15,831 nucleotides of DNA from Lamprobacter sp964516305 (GTDB lineage: Bacteria > Pseudomonadota > Gammaproteobacteria > Chromatiales > Chromatiaceae), in assembly GCA_964516305.1 (NCBI GenBank), contig CAZEZH010000074.1, positions 1 through 15,831 of the forward strand. Reading direction: 5' to 3'. Positions 6,589 to 15,831 of this stretch are shown here, piece by piece. The notes below the pieces were generated by a model. It was not told where the DNA came from, did not search any database, and saw only the letters and a list, made by a program, of their open reading frames with translations. Within the stretch, counting starts at the first letter, position 1; every line of letters starts with the position of its first letter. A program made the translations under genes and the position numbers.

Positions 6589-7401
6589 ATGGATACCGAA
6601 AAGATCGACGCCCTGTTCCGCCAGATTGACGCTAGCGCTCTGCTGAATCTGGTGATGGTCCTGATCGGTGCCGTTGCCCTGATTTGGACGATACAGAAGG
6701 TCTTGCCCTGGCTCGCGAACCGTCTGCACGGCAAGAAACGCCACTACCTGTTGGCCTTGGTGCCGCTGTTGCGCCTGATTGTTGTTATCGGCACCTTCCT
6801 GCTCGCGGTGCCGATCCTGATCGATCCCTCGTTGCAGAACATGGTCGCGATCCTCGGCTCGTTAGGCCTGGCGCTCGGCTTTGCGCTCAAGGATTACGCC
6901 AGCAGCTTAGTGGCCGGCATCGTCGCCGTTGCCGAAGCACCCTATCGCAATGGTGACTGGGTGCAGATCGGCGATAACTATGGCGAGGTCGCCCATGTCG
7001 GTATGCGGACGGTTAATCTGGTGACGCCAGATGACAACCTGGTCTATATCCCGCACGCCAAGCTCTGGACCGAGCCGATCTCGAATGCCAATAATGGCAG
7101 TCCGCAATTGCAGTGCACCGCGGACTTCTATCTGCACCCACGCCACGATGGTGCCCGGGTCCGAGAACTGCTCTACGATGTCGCATTGACCAGCGCCTAC
7201 CTCGCGCTCGGTGAGTCGATCGTGGTCGTGGCCGAGGAAAAGCCTTGGGGCACCCGCTATCGGCTGCGTGCCTATCCGATCGATGCGCGCCAGCAGTTCC
7301 GCTTTGCGACGGATCTCACACTGCGTGGAAAGGCAGAGCTGTTACGCCAAGGCTTCAGGATGGCTGCTGTGCCGATGCGACCGGAACCGAGCAGCGCTTA
7401 G
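6589..7401 (+). CDS. MscS-family mechanosensitive channel
   Basis: The product has 270 residues. Membrane segments lie at about 17-36, 53-78 and 85-115; the last contains the Gly/Ala-rich pore helix (GSLGLALGFALKDYASSLVAG). The beta domain follows with the family pattern of GDWVQIGDNYGEV and NLVYIPHAKLW, then an alpha/beta C-terminal domain. These channels open on membrane tension and release solutes after osmotic downshock. The length is close to that of E. coli MscS (286 residues). GGGAG precedes the ATG by 8 bases. The gene lies directly after the AAA-like gene and should be cotranscribed with it. It converges on moaA. Confidence 0.92.
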   Translation: MDTEKIDALFRQIDASALLNLVMVLIGAVALIWTIQKVLPWLANRLHGKKRHYLLALVPLLRLIVVIGTFLLAVPILIDPSLQNMVAILGSLGLALGFALKDYASSLVAGIVAVAEAPYRNGDWVQIGDNYGEVAHVGMRTVNLVTPDDNLVYIPHAKLWTEPISNANNGSPQLQCTADFYLHPRHDGARVRELLYDVALTSAYLALGESIVVVAEEKPWGTRYRLRAYPIDARQQFRFATDLTLRGKAELLRQGFRMAAVPMRPEPSSA

Positions 7402-7446
7402 CAGGGTGTTGAGCCTTGGCGTCCTGCCCTCGCGTTTGGTCGCTGT

Positions 7447-8448
7447 TCAGCCGCCGGTGGCGTTCATGTGCCGGAAGATGATTGGCTTGGCCTCGAGGTC
7501 GAAGTCGTGGCCTTGTGGCTTGATGGCCATTGACTTGATGATGGCTCGCTTGACCGCCGCGTCATCGAGCGGATTGGCCCGCAGCACGCGGCGCAGATCC
7601 ATCGAATGTTCTTGGCCTAGACAGAGCAGCAGCCGGCCTTCAGCGGTGACACGCACCCGGTTACAGCTGCCGCAGAAGTTATGGCTATGCGGCGAGATGA
7701 AGCCGACGCGCGTTTCCGTGCCAGCGATGCGCCAGTAGCGCGAGGGTCCACCGGTGCTTTCAGTGGTTGGAATCAACTCGAGGTGCCTGGAGAGGTCAGC
7801 GCGGATCTGCTCACTCGGATAGAAGGCCTCAGCACGGTCATGATCGCCGATCTCGCCGAGTGGCATCTCCTCGATGAACGCGATGTCCAGTCCTCGCTCT
7901 AATGCGAAGTCCACTAGGTCCACGACCTCGTCGTGGTTGCGGTGCTTCAGGACCACGCTATTGAGCTTGATTCGGTCAAAGCCGGCAGCGCGCGCTGCCT
8001 CGATACCGGCGAGCACCTGCTCGAGATCGCCTTTGCGGGTGATGGCGCGGAAGCGCTCCGGTCGCAAGGAATCCAGGCTGATGTTGATGCGGGTGACACC
8101 AGCAGCCTTCAGGGACTTGGCGAAGCGAGGTAGTTGAGTGCCGTTGGTCGTCACCGTGAGATCCTTGAGGTTGGGCAGCGGTCCGAGCGCCTCGAACAGG
8201 GTCATCACATCGCGCCTGACCAGCGGCTCACCGCCGGTGATGCGCAGCTTGGTAACGCCGAGTTCGGTGAAGCAGCGCCCGAGTCGGGCCATCTCCTCGA
8301 GCGTCAGCACCTGTGCTCGGGGCAGGAAGGTCATGTCTTCGGCCATGCAGTAGACGCAGCGCAGATCGCAACGGTCGGTGACCGAGAGGCGGACATAGGT
8401 CACATGGCGGCCGAATCGGTCGATGAGGGCAGGGGCTTCTGTAGACAT
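7447..8448 (-). CDS. moaA: GTP 3',8-cyclase MoaA, molybdenum cofactor synthesis
   Basis: The product has 333 residues. This radical SAM enzyme turns GTP into 3',8-cyclo-7,8-dihydro-GTP, the first step of molybdopterin synthesis, in the cytoplasm. The SAM-binding cluster is C27-x3-C31-x2-C34 and ITGGEPLVR follows. The second, GTP-binding cluster is C259-x2-C262-x13-C276. The essential C-terminal Gly-Gly is present. The ATG at 8448 is chosen because typical MoaA proteins start a few residues before the RFGR motif; an in-frame extension upstream to 8517 looks non-coding. No other moa gene is in the window. Molybdenum cofactor would serve enzymes such as nitrate reductase, but no link to the NapG-like protein can be shown here. 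Confidence 0.95.
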   Translation of the reverse strand: MSTEAPALIDRFGRHVTYVRLSVTDRCDLRCVYCMAEDMTFLPRAQVLTLEEMARLGRCFTELGVTKLRITGGEPLVRRDVMTLFEALGPLPNLKDLTVTTNGTQLPRFAKSLKAAGVTRINISLDSLRPERFRAITRKGDLEQVLAGIEAARAAGFDRIKLNSVVLKHRNHDEVVDLVDFALERGLDIAFIEEMPLGEIGDHDRAEAFYPSEQIRADLSRHLELIPTTESTGGPSRYWRIAGTETRVGFISPHSHNFCGSCNRVRVTAEGRLLLCLGQEHSMDLRRVLRANPLDDAAVKRAIIKSMAIKPQGHDFDLEAKPIIFRHMNATGG

Positions 8449-8664
8449 GGATGTTAGCTCTTCGGGACGGAGCGTCAGCCTCTGGCGGACGATCATTGGA
8501 CCAAGCGGTGAGGTCACTCGGCAGCAGGGGCTTTATCAGTTAATGTTGCGTTACTGCTCGGCGCGACTCGTTGGTCTGAGGCCAGGGCTGCTCGGATTGT
8601 CTCTGATTCTGCCGCGAGATTTGGTCGAAACACAAACAAACAATGACAGTAAGCGAGGGGTTGG

Positions 8665-9729
8665 ATGCAACAACTGCGAGTGATCACGCTGATCGGGTCC
8701 CTGTTCTTGGTCGCTCAAGCGGTTGCGCAAGCGCAGGATGGGAAGACGCTGCAGGCGGAGAGCGAGCCCTTCGATGACGGGGCCATTCATCAAGTGCATT
8801 ACCCGGACTGGTTTCTTGAGAGCTTTCTGACTCTACCGGACGATGCCGCGGCCGCCGCTGAAGCGGGCAAACGAGGGCTATTTTTATTCTTCACCACGCA
8901 GGGCTGTTCTTACTGCCATCTCTTCATCGAGAAGAGTTTGCGCGACCCCGAGCTGTCGGCGCGACTCCGTCAGCACTTCGACAGTATCGGGCTCGAAATC
9001 TTCTCCGACGCCGAGATGACCGATTTCGATGGCCATGAGACGCGGGTCAAGGCCTTCGCCTTGGAGCAAGGTGTCGAGTTCGCGCCGACCCTGTTGTTCG
9101 TCGACGATCAGGGCCAGCCACTGCTGCGATTGACCGGTTACTACAGCCCAGAGCGTTTTTCACAGGCCCTCGATTATCTCACTGATAGCGCCTGGGAGGG
9201 ACGGTCTTGGCGTGAGTATCTGGCGGCGCAAGCAGAGGCAGGGGACGAAGCGAGGGCGGTGACCAGCGACGAGGCGTTGCGCTCCGACCCCCTCTTTGCC
9301 GAGCCTCCATTCGTGCTCGATCGCTCTCGAATCGCGGCAGAGCGGCCGTTGCTAGTCCTTTTTGAGGAGCCCGATTGCGCGCGCTGCGCGCGTTTTCACG
9401 ACCAAGTGCTAGGCGATGCGGACATCCGCGAGCGATTGCGCGCGTTCGATGTCGTCCGGCTGCGGGCCGATGATCAGCAGACACCGGTGCTGACACCCGA
9501 CGGTCAGCGCATGCGCCCTGCCGATTGGTATCGGACCTTTGGCTTCACCGAGCTACCGGCCCTCGTCTTCTTCAGCGAGCAGGGCGAGCCGGTGCTGAGC
9601 ACTGATGCCTTGGTCTTACAGAGCCGGATGAACAATTCGATCGGTTTCGTGATCGATCGTGCCTATGAGCAGGGTTGGAACTACCAGCGCTACGCGCGCA
9701 GCCGAGCCTTGGAAAAGGCCTCAAGGTGA
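8665..9729 (+). CDS. Periplasmic protein with two thioredoxin-fold domains (SoxW-like)
   Basis: The product has 354 residues. A signal peptide (about 1-23) is followed by two thioredoxin-like domains. The first (about 45-175) has a CSYC redox motif at C81/C84 and a cis-proline at P141. The second (about 215-335) has CARC at C238/C241 and a cis-proline at P298. The first domain resembles SoxW and thioredoxin_2-type proteins that reduce periplasmic thiols in sulfur oxidisers or serve cytochrome c maturation. Two separate redox centres in one chain suggest intramolecular electron relay (inference). GAGGGG lies 4 bases before the ATG. The gene is divergent from moaA and 40 bp upstream of a channel gene on the same strand. 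Confidence 0.82.
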   Translation: MQQLRVITLIGSLFLVAQAVAQAQDGKTLQAESEPFDDGAIHQVHYPDWFLESFLTLPDDAAAAAEAGKRGLFLFFTTQGCSYCHLFIEKSLRDPELSARLRQHFDSIGLEIFSDAEMTDFDGHETRVKAFALEQGVEFAPTLLFVDDQGQPLLRLTGYYSPERFSQALDYLTDSAWEGRSWREYLAAQAEAGDEARAVTSDEALRSDPLFAEPPFVLDRSRIAAERPLLVLFEEPDCARCARFHDQVLGDADIRERLRAFDVVRLRADDQQTPVLTPDGQRMRPADWYRTFGFTELPALVFFSEQGEPVLSTDALVLQSRMNNSIGFVIDRAYEQGWNYQRYARSRALEKASR

Positions 9730-9769
9730 GCCTGATAGGCTCGGTCTCTAATCAACCCCTGCGTCTAAG

Positions 9770-11329
9770 ATGAGGGACCTGCAGCTTTTCATCGATGGCC
9801 TGACCGATAGCTACTGGGAGCTGTTGGTCGGGTTGCTCGTGCTGGTCCTACTCTGGAGGATCGGGACGCTGGTCGTTCGCAAGCGGCCACTAGCGGAGCA
9901 TCTGCCGCTGCTGTCGGCGTTGCTCGACGTCGTCCTCGTGCCGACCTGGGTGATCATCACGAGCGGACTCTTGCGTTATGCGCTGCGCGCCTTGGATCTG
10001 CCGAACTTGATCCGCCCGGTCGAGTGGTGGACCAGCTTCTTGATCTACCTGACGGCAGCTTGGGCCATAGGCCGTGTGGTCACCGTCATCGCCAAGCAGC
10101 GGCGGCGGCGCAGGAATCGTAACGAGCAGATACCCAAGCTGATCGAGGCCCTGCTCTATGTTGCAGTGATGCTGATCGCCATCGGGCTATTCATGTGGCA
10201 GCAGGGCTATTCGTTCACCGGCGTTTGGGTTTCGACCGGTGTTGCTGCGGGCGTGATTGGCTTGGCCTTGCAGCGGACCCTTGGCGATCTTTTCGCCGGC
10301 GTGTCGCTTGGGATCGAGCGGCCGTTCCGGATTGGGGATTGGGTCGAGCTGCCGGACGAGAATCTGATCGGCCAGGTCGTTGACCTCAATTGGCGCGCAA
10401 CCCGGCTACGCGGGTGGGATAATGCCACGGTGGTGATCCCGAATGGGCGCATGGCGAGCGCGTCGCTCAAGAACTATTACAGCGATCATCATCTCTACGC
10501 GCCCTGGTACTTCGTCAGCATTCCTGCAGAGGTTTCGCCGCGCTTCGCCTGTGCCCTGTTGCTCGATGCAGCCATGCGCTGCGATAGCGTGCTCAAGTTT
10601 CCGAATCCGGTAGTGCGTCTCGCCGACGCTTCCAAGCTCCCTTACAGCTATATGGTCTGGGTGCACCTGAAGAACTATCCGTCGATGTTCCGAGCGCGGG
10701 AGGAGCTCTACCGTGAGATCCATCTCGGGTTGCAAGAGGCGGGTATCGAGATCTCAGCCGAGGTGACAGAGATGCGAACGCGCCGCGCGCACATGAATCG
10801 TGCCGAGCCGCCGACGGTCGCGCTGGCCTTGCGCAGTCTCGATGTCGCAGGGGCGCTCAACGACGACGAGCTGAATCAGCTGGCCGCTCGCAGCGAGTAT
10901 CGGTACTTCAACATTGGCGACCAAATCCTGGCCGAAGGTGGGGCCAGCGATGCCTTCTATGTGATCATCGGCGGTTTGGTCGACAGCGCCATCCGGCTGC
11001 CCGATGGTTCCCCAAAGGTGGTGGAGACGCTCGGGCCGGGCGAGCACTTCGGCATCTCGGAGATGCTTACCACTCAGCAAAACTTTCTTGAGTTCATCGC
11101 CAATACCGACGTGACCCTGATCAGGATCGACCTCGATGCAGTGCGTGCGCTGATTGCAAAGCGGCCGGAACTCGGCGAATACCTAGCCGGGGTGGTCAAG
11201 ACGCGCCTCGATGCTGCTGATGCGGCCCGAGTCGCGAGCCGTCGGCCGGTGCGGCGGCTCTCGTTGCGCGACGTTCGCGATGGGATCGAGCGCCGCCTGC
11301 GCGGCCAGCGCGGCGGGCCTCGAACTTAG
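9770..11329 (+). CDS. MscS-family channel with C-terminal cyclic-nucleotide-binding-like domain
   Basis: The product has 519 residues. Membrane segments lie at about 16-36, 50-72, 86-108, 126-145 and 150-182; the last is the MscS pore helix (TGVAAGVIGLALQRTLGDLFAG). The MscS beta domain follows (about 183-240, with FRIGDWVEL and NATVVIPNGRM), then the alpha/beta domain to about 340. A CNBD-like domain spans about 355-475 (YFNIGDQILAEGG, FYVIIGGLVD, LGPGEHFGISEML). This is the architecture of bCNG channels. In the phosphate-binding cassette Glu431 is kept, but the Arg that normally contacts the cyclic phosphate is missing (QNFLEFIA follows). The ligand, if any, may not be cAMP or cGMP. No clear Shine-Dalgarno sequence precedes the ATG, 40 bp after the thioredoxin-fold gene. 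The basic tail (485-519) is probably disordered. Confidence 0.88.
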   Translation: MRDLQLFIDGLTDSYWELLVGLLVLVLLWRIGTLVVRKRPLAEHLPLLSALLDVVLVPTWVIITSGLLRYALRALDLPNLIRPVEWWTSFLIYLTAAWAIGRVVTVIAKQRRRRRNRNEQIPKLIEALLYVAVMLIAIGLFMWQQGYSFTGVWVSTGVAAGVIGLALQRTLGDLFAGVSLGIERPFRIGDWVELPDENLIGQVVDLNWRATRLRGWDNATVVIPNGRMASASLKNYYSDHHLYAPWYFVSIPAEVSPRFACALLLDAAMRCDSVLKFPNPVVRLADASKLPYSYMVWVHLKNYPSMFRAREELYREIHLGLQEAGIEISAEVTEMRTRRAHMNRAEPPTVALALRSLDVAGALNDDELNQLAARSEYRYFNIGDQILAEGGASDAFYVIIGGLVDSAIRLPDGSPKVVETLGPGEHFGISEMLTTQQNFLEFIANTDVTLIRIDLDAVRALIAKRPELGEYLAGVVKTRLDAADAARVASRRPVRRLSLRDVRDGIERRLRGQRGGPRT

Positions 11330-11407
11330 GTTTTGCGGCCCTCGCCCTCAAGGCAAAGGCAGCCTCGTCCCTGGCCGCCTGCTTCATTCGGCTGGGTGAT
11401 TAGGGGA

Positions 11408-11875
11408 TCAGCTGTTGTCTTGAGCCTGGTCCTGGCTCTGCATCTTGTCGAGCTTGATCTCAAGCGCGTCGATCTGCTCACGAATCGGCTCGGGTAGCGA
11501 ATCCTTCAGCTCGCCGAGCTGTGCCATCACGTCTTCGGCTGAGCTCAGATCATTCTCTTCAAGGTAGGTTTTGACCTGATCCATGATCTCTTGTATCTGC
11601 GTCTGAGCGCGCGTACTCAGCGCCTCGGCTTGGTTTTCGGCTAAGCCAGCGGCCTCTGACACCGATTTCATGGCCTGGCTACCGGCCTGGGAGGCGCTGT
11701 CCATTGCTGCCTGAGCCTGCTCTTTGACAGTGTCCATCGTTGATCCGCTGGTCTCGGTTGCTGTTTCGTTGTTTTCGGTCGCGGCTTCGTCTCCGTCTCC
11801 ACCATCGCCACAGCCTCCGAGGCTAAGGGTAACGGTGAGCGCTGCCAACAGTGGGAGTATCAATCGCTGGTTCAT
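11408..11875 (-). CDS. Small lipoprotein with helical, coiled-coil-like body
   Basis: The product has 155 residues. A lipoprotein signal ends in the lipobox LGGC with the lipidated C22. An acidic, Thr/Glu-rich linker (23-47) follows, then a long Ala/Gln/Glu-rich helical region (about 48-150) without further cysteines. AAGGA lies 8 bases before the ATG. I do not recognise a family. Helix-rich lipoproteins of this kind often tether to peptidoglycan or to partner complexes, but nothing here proves that. The gene converges on the MscS-CNBD gene and is divergent from the thiC unit. Confidence 0.75.
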   Translation of the reverse strand: MNQRLILPLLAALTVTLSLGGCGDGGDGDEAATENNETATETSGSTMDTVKEQAQAAMDSASQAGSQAMKSVSEAAGLAENQAEALSTRAQTQIQEIMDQVKTYLEENDLSSAEDVMAQLGELKDSLPEPIREQIDALEIKLDKMQSQDQAQDNS

Positions 11876-12073
11876 CAGGGTGTTCCTTGTCGCGTTGATT
11901 TAGAAGGGGTTGAGCGGCCTCGATCGGGTCGAGACACCGCAGCAAGTGCGTGATCCACTCATCATCCGACTTGCCGCGGGGGATAACCCTAACCCAGTCG
12001 CATCTTCGATGCATCATTCCCGTGATTTGCCAGGTTGAAATCCCGCGCGGCTTTCTATAGCGTTCAATCTTGT

Positions 12074-12155
12074 CCTGCTGGGGGTGCCCGCGTGCGTGGG
12101 CTGAGAGAGTCCCCTAATCACCTGATCCGGTTCGTACCGGCGGAGGGAAGCCAGG
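12074..12155 (+). promoter_or_regulatory. TPP riboswitch (thi box)
   Basis: The conserved aptamer blocks are all present in order: GGGGTGCC (12081-12088), GGCTGAGA (12099-12106), CCTGATCCGG (12121-12130), and GGAGGGAAG (12142-12150). The closing P1 pairs CCTG (12074-12077) with CAGG (12152-12155). Thiamine pyrophosphate binding represses the downstream gene, which is thiC. Identification is secure from the motifs and position. Confidence 0.96.
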
Positions 12156-12226
12156 GCGAGCCGTGGTTTGTCGACCTGCTCGTTTGGTTCCTCGCACGCT
12201 GGTTCGCCATCGTTCCTTAAGGAGCC
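12155..12226 (+). promoter_or_regulatory. Candidate expression platform of the TPP riboswitch
   Basis: GGTTCCT (12186-12192) can pair with AGGAGCC (12220-12226), which contains the thiC Shine-Dalgarno sequence; this is a candidate sequestering helix. GGCGAGCC (12155-12162), touching the 3' strand of P1, can pair with GGTTCGCC (12201-12208) over eight positions including one G-U. The two helices are topologically exclusive, since one crosses the other, and could be the on/off alternatives. No terminator with a T-run is seen, which favours translational control. This is read by eye, not folded. Confidence 0.5.
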
Positions 12227-12229
12227 GCT

Positions 12230-14122
<1,893 letters not shown>

Positions 14123-14454
14123 CCGGCAGGCTTGAGGCAAGTTGCGATGGCTGCGGGGCGGCGACGTTGGATTAGCATCCGTGCGCTGGCCCCTTTAGGT
14201 GAATATTGCACGGCACACCCGCCTTGCACCGAAGGTTGCCACCTGCTGCGGACGATGCGCCGAATGCGCTGAGGGCCTGCTCAGCAACTTGGTTACCGTC
14301 GACTTCAACCTACGTCCTTGGGAAAGTGCTGCGGCCGCATAGGGCTAACCACCTCGATTTCAGCGACTGCTCCAATCGGCCGAATCTCGATCACTTCACC
14401 GGCCAATGTGGCCACGCGTTCACAGGCTTGCTTCGGCGTGAGGGAACCTTCCTT
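14123..14454. other. Region between thiC and RND relic
   Basis: No gene is recognised here, and no clear terminator hairpin follows thiC. The minus strand has two adjoining open stretches in different frames (about 14455-14308 and 14309-14175). Their translations look protein-like (for example GEVIEIRPIGAVAEIEV and NQVAEQALSAFG), so a decayed minus-strand gene is possible but unproved. Confidence 0.3.
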
Positions 14455-15079
14455 GAGGAGATCCGCTGCGAGGCGCGCGAAGGCGTTGGCACCGCGGTCG
14501 CGCAGATGCGCGAGGGCGCTGACATGATGCGCTTCCTCAACGACGTCAAATCCGATGTCGACGCGATCGACGACGTCGCCGATGCGGTCGGTCGGCGCAG
14601 CATCAGCACCACAGCCGGGCGGCTCGAGGGGCCACAAGAGGAGCTGCTGCTGCGCTTCGACGACGAGTGCCAGAGCGTGGCCGAGCTGCGCGATCTGGTG
14701 GTGATCTCCGGGGCATCCGGCGCCGCGATTCGGCTCGGCGAGATCGCGAGCATCAGTAACCGCTTCGAGGACCCGGAGGAGCAGGTGCGCTTCAACGGCG
14801 AGCGGGCTGCGATCCTCGATGTCGCCAAGACCCGTGACCAGGACATCCTCGAGGTGCTGGCCGCAGTCGAGTCCTTTGTCTCCACGGAGCAAGCGAGCTC
14901 CCCCGAGGGCGTCCGGCTCACCCTGACCCAAGACCGGGCCTCGATCGTCGCCGACCGCCTCAACATGCTCGTGCGCAATGGCGCGCAGGGGCTACTGCTG
15001 GTGTTCCTGGTGCCGGCGCTCTGCGTGTTCCGATGATTTTGGCCTGATCGGCGGTCTGCAGCCGGAGCCGGCAGCCTGA
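14455..15079 (+). pseudogene. RND-family efflux permease relic with internal deletions
   Basis: An open frame (ATG at 14206 to the stop at 15034-15036) shows clear RND permease sequence only from about 14455. The first block (residues 84-127 of the frame) matches the porter-domain stretch with AREG and LNDVKSDVDAID. It jumps straight to the later porter block (130-230: GRLEGPQEELLLRF, AAIRLGEIASISNRFED, FNGERAAILDV), so about 100 residues of a normal pump seem missing. It reaches the start of TM2 (NGAQGLLLVF) and then continues LVPALCVF, which resembles the end of TM12. Nearly the whole membrane domain and second half are gone, and the N-terminal TM1 is absent. After 15036 a shifted frame (DFGLIGGLQPEPAA, stop at 15077-15079) may be the original tail. 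It cannot be a working pump. The family call is firm; the exact breakpoints are inference. Confidence 0.75.
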
Positions 15080-15106
15080 CCAGGGCTGCAGCATTGCCCT
15101 GAATGA

Positions 15107-15831
15107 TTAAAAGTCGTAACGCAGTCCGATGTTTGCGCCAATGGTCCGCAGTTGGGTCTCGGTCTCATCGATCAAGACGCCAGCGGGGACGTGGTTCATC
15201 GCCATGAGGCCGGTATCGGTGCCGACTTGACCAAGATCGGTGTAAGAGGCTGATAGATCGAGGCTGAGGGTCTCGGAGAGTCGAATCCCGGTGCCGAGTG
15301 TGAGCCGATAGGCGAAGTTCGTCCGCTCGCCGTCGGGGGTGACGCTCAGTTTGTGCCGGTAGGGGTTCTCCGGGAAGCGGTAGGTCACCTCGCCGAGACG
15401 GTTACGGGCGACACCAATACCGGCCCCAAGATAGGGCTCGAAGCGGCCGAGATCGGTGTTGGTGAGCGCGGCGAGATCGACGAAAGCATTGGCCATGCCG
15501 GTCCAGGACTCGAGGTCTGCCGAGACCGGCTCGTTGGTGCCGACGCTGAGGAAGTTGGCATTGCCCTGATAGTCCATGTCGAAGCGGTAGCCGACCGAGA
15601 GATCCGTCCTTAGCCAGGGCAACAGCCGTTTGCCGATGGCGATCTCCACCATTGGGTAGCTGCCGAAGTCACCATAGGCGCCGATCGGCCGTCCGTCGTC
15701 TCCGCTGACGCAGCCAAAGAGCGCGGCTGGCTGTTGCGATCGGCAGTCGCGATCGGAAAAGTCAGCGTCGTTGGACTGCTCGTAGCCCAGGGCGGCACGC
15801 GCATACCAGCCCGAGGCGTCGACCTGTCCGG
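15107..15831 (-). CDS. Outer-membrane beta-barrel protein (5' end outside window)
   Basis: The frame is open from the right edge to a TAA at 15107, giving 240 residues. It shows alternating hydrophobic/polar strands typical of a barrel (RTDLSVGYRFDMDY, FEPYLGAGIGVARN, FAYRLTLGTGIRLS, LSLDLSASYTDLG, TIGANIGLRYDF) and ends in the C-terminal Phe of the BAM recognition signal. The part before the ATG at 15652 continues in frame with GWYARAALGYEQ, so the ATG is internal and the true start lies outside. Two cysteines in the segment with DRDC and FGCVSG may form a disulfide in a surface loop. It resembles small OmpA/OmpW-like or opacity-type barrels; substrate and function are unknown. Confidence 0.8.
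   Translation of the reverse strand, partial: GQVDASGWYARAALGYEQSNDADFSDRDCRSQQPAALFGCVSGDDGRPIGAYGDFGSYPMVEIAIGKRLLPWLRTDLSVGYRFDMDYQGNANFLSVGTNEPVSADLESWTGMANAFVDLAALTNTDLGRFEPYLGAGIGVARNRLGEVTYRFPENPYRHKLSVTPDGERTNFAYRLTLGTGIRLSETLSLDLSASYTDLGQVGTDTGLMAMNHVPAGVLIDETETQLRTIGANIGLRYDF

Noticed and set aside
6208..6744. 178-residue minus-strand frame across the AAA-like/MscS junction
   Set aside because: It is antisense to two genes with clear features, and no domain is recognised in it.
8449..8517. Longer MoaA start giving a 356-residue protein
   Set aside because: The extra 23 residues do not resemble MoaA N-termini; the ATG at 8448 fits the family length.
14305..14931. 208-residue minus-strand frame over the RND relic
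   Set aside because: Most of it is antisense to recognisable RND sequence. Only the part below about 14455 is kept, as a low-confidence remnant.
15107..15652. OMP gene starting at the ATG at 15652
   Set aside because: The same frame continues upstream with barrel-like sequence to the window edge, so this ATG is internal.

Overview
The window is high-GC gammaproteobacterial chromosome. The mix of an octaheme HAO-family cytochrome, a NapG-type ferredoxin, an exported DsrE-like protein, a periplasmic thioredoxin-fold protein and a TPP-controlled thiC would suit a purple sulfur bacterium (Chromatiales) or a relative. That placement is inferred from gene content and protein style, not from a marker gene.

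Layout. (1) Positions 1-3225, minus strand: a redox cluster read from right to left. It holds an exported octaheme cytochrome c of the hydroxylamine oxidoreductase family, a small exported TPR protein and a NapG-like four-cluster ferredoxin cut by the window edge. A 360-bp element with near-perfect terminal inverted repeats of about 57 bp lies between the TPR gene and napG. A 13-bp perfect stem-loop separates the cytochrome and TPR genes. The divergent region upstream of the cytochrome contains an FNR-like box. (2) Positions 3675-4928: a MarC-family membrane protein converges on an exported DsrE-like protein. (3) Positions 5287-7401: a two-gene unit of a P-loop-less AAA/STAND-like protein and an MscS channel. 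(4) Positions 7447-8448, minus strand: moaA. (5) Positions 8665-11329: a tandem thioredoxin-fold periplasmic protein followed by a second MscS-type channel with a C-terminal cyclic-nucleotide-binding-like domain. (6) Positions 11408-11875, minus strand: a small lipoprotein. (7) Positions 12074-14122: a TPP riboswitch and thiC. (8) Positions 14455 to about 15079: a relic of an RND efflux pump with internal deletions. (9) Positions 15107-15831, minus strand: the C-terminal part of an outer-membrane beta-barrel protein.

How the parts may work together. The HAO-like cytochrome and NapG-like ferredoxin would form a periplasmic and membrane-associated nitrogen-oxide electron-transfer module. The FNR-like box would fit control by oxygen or nitric oxide. 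The direction of the cytochrome reaction (hydroxylamine oxidation or nitrite/hydroxylamine reduction) cannot be fixed from sequence alone. The best candidates for something undescribed are the degenerate ATPase paired with MscS, the MscS-CNBD channel lacking the usual phosphate-binding arginine, and the inverted-repeat element inside the redox cluster.
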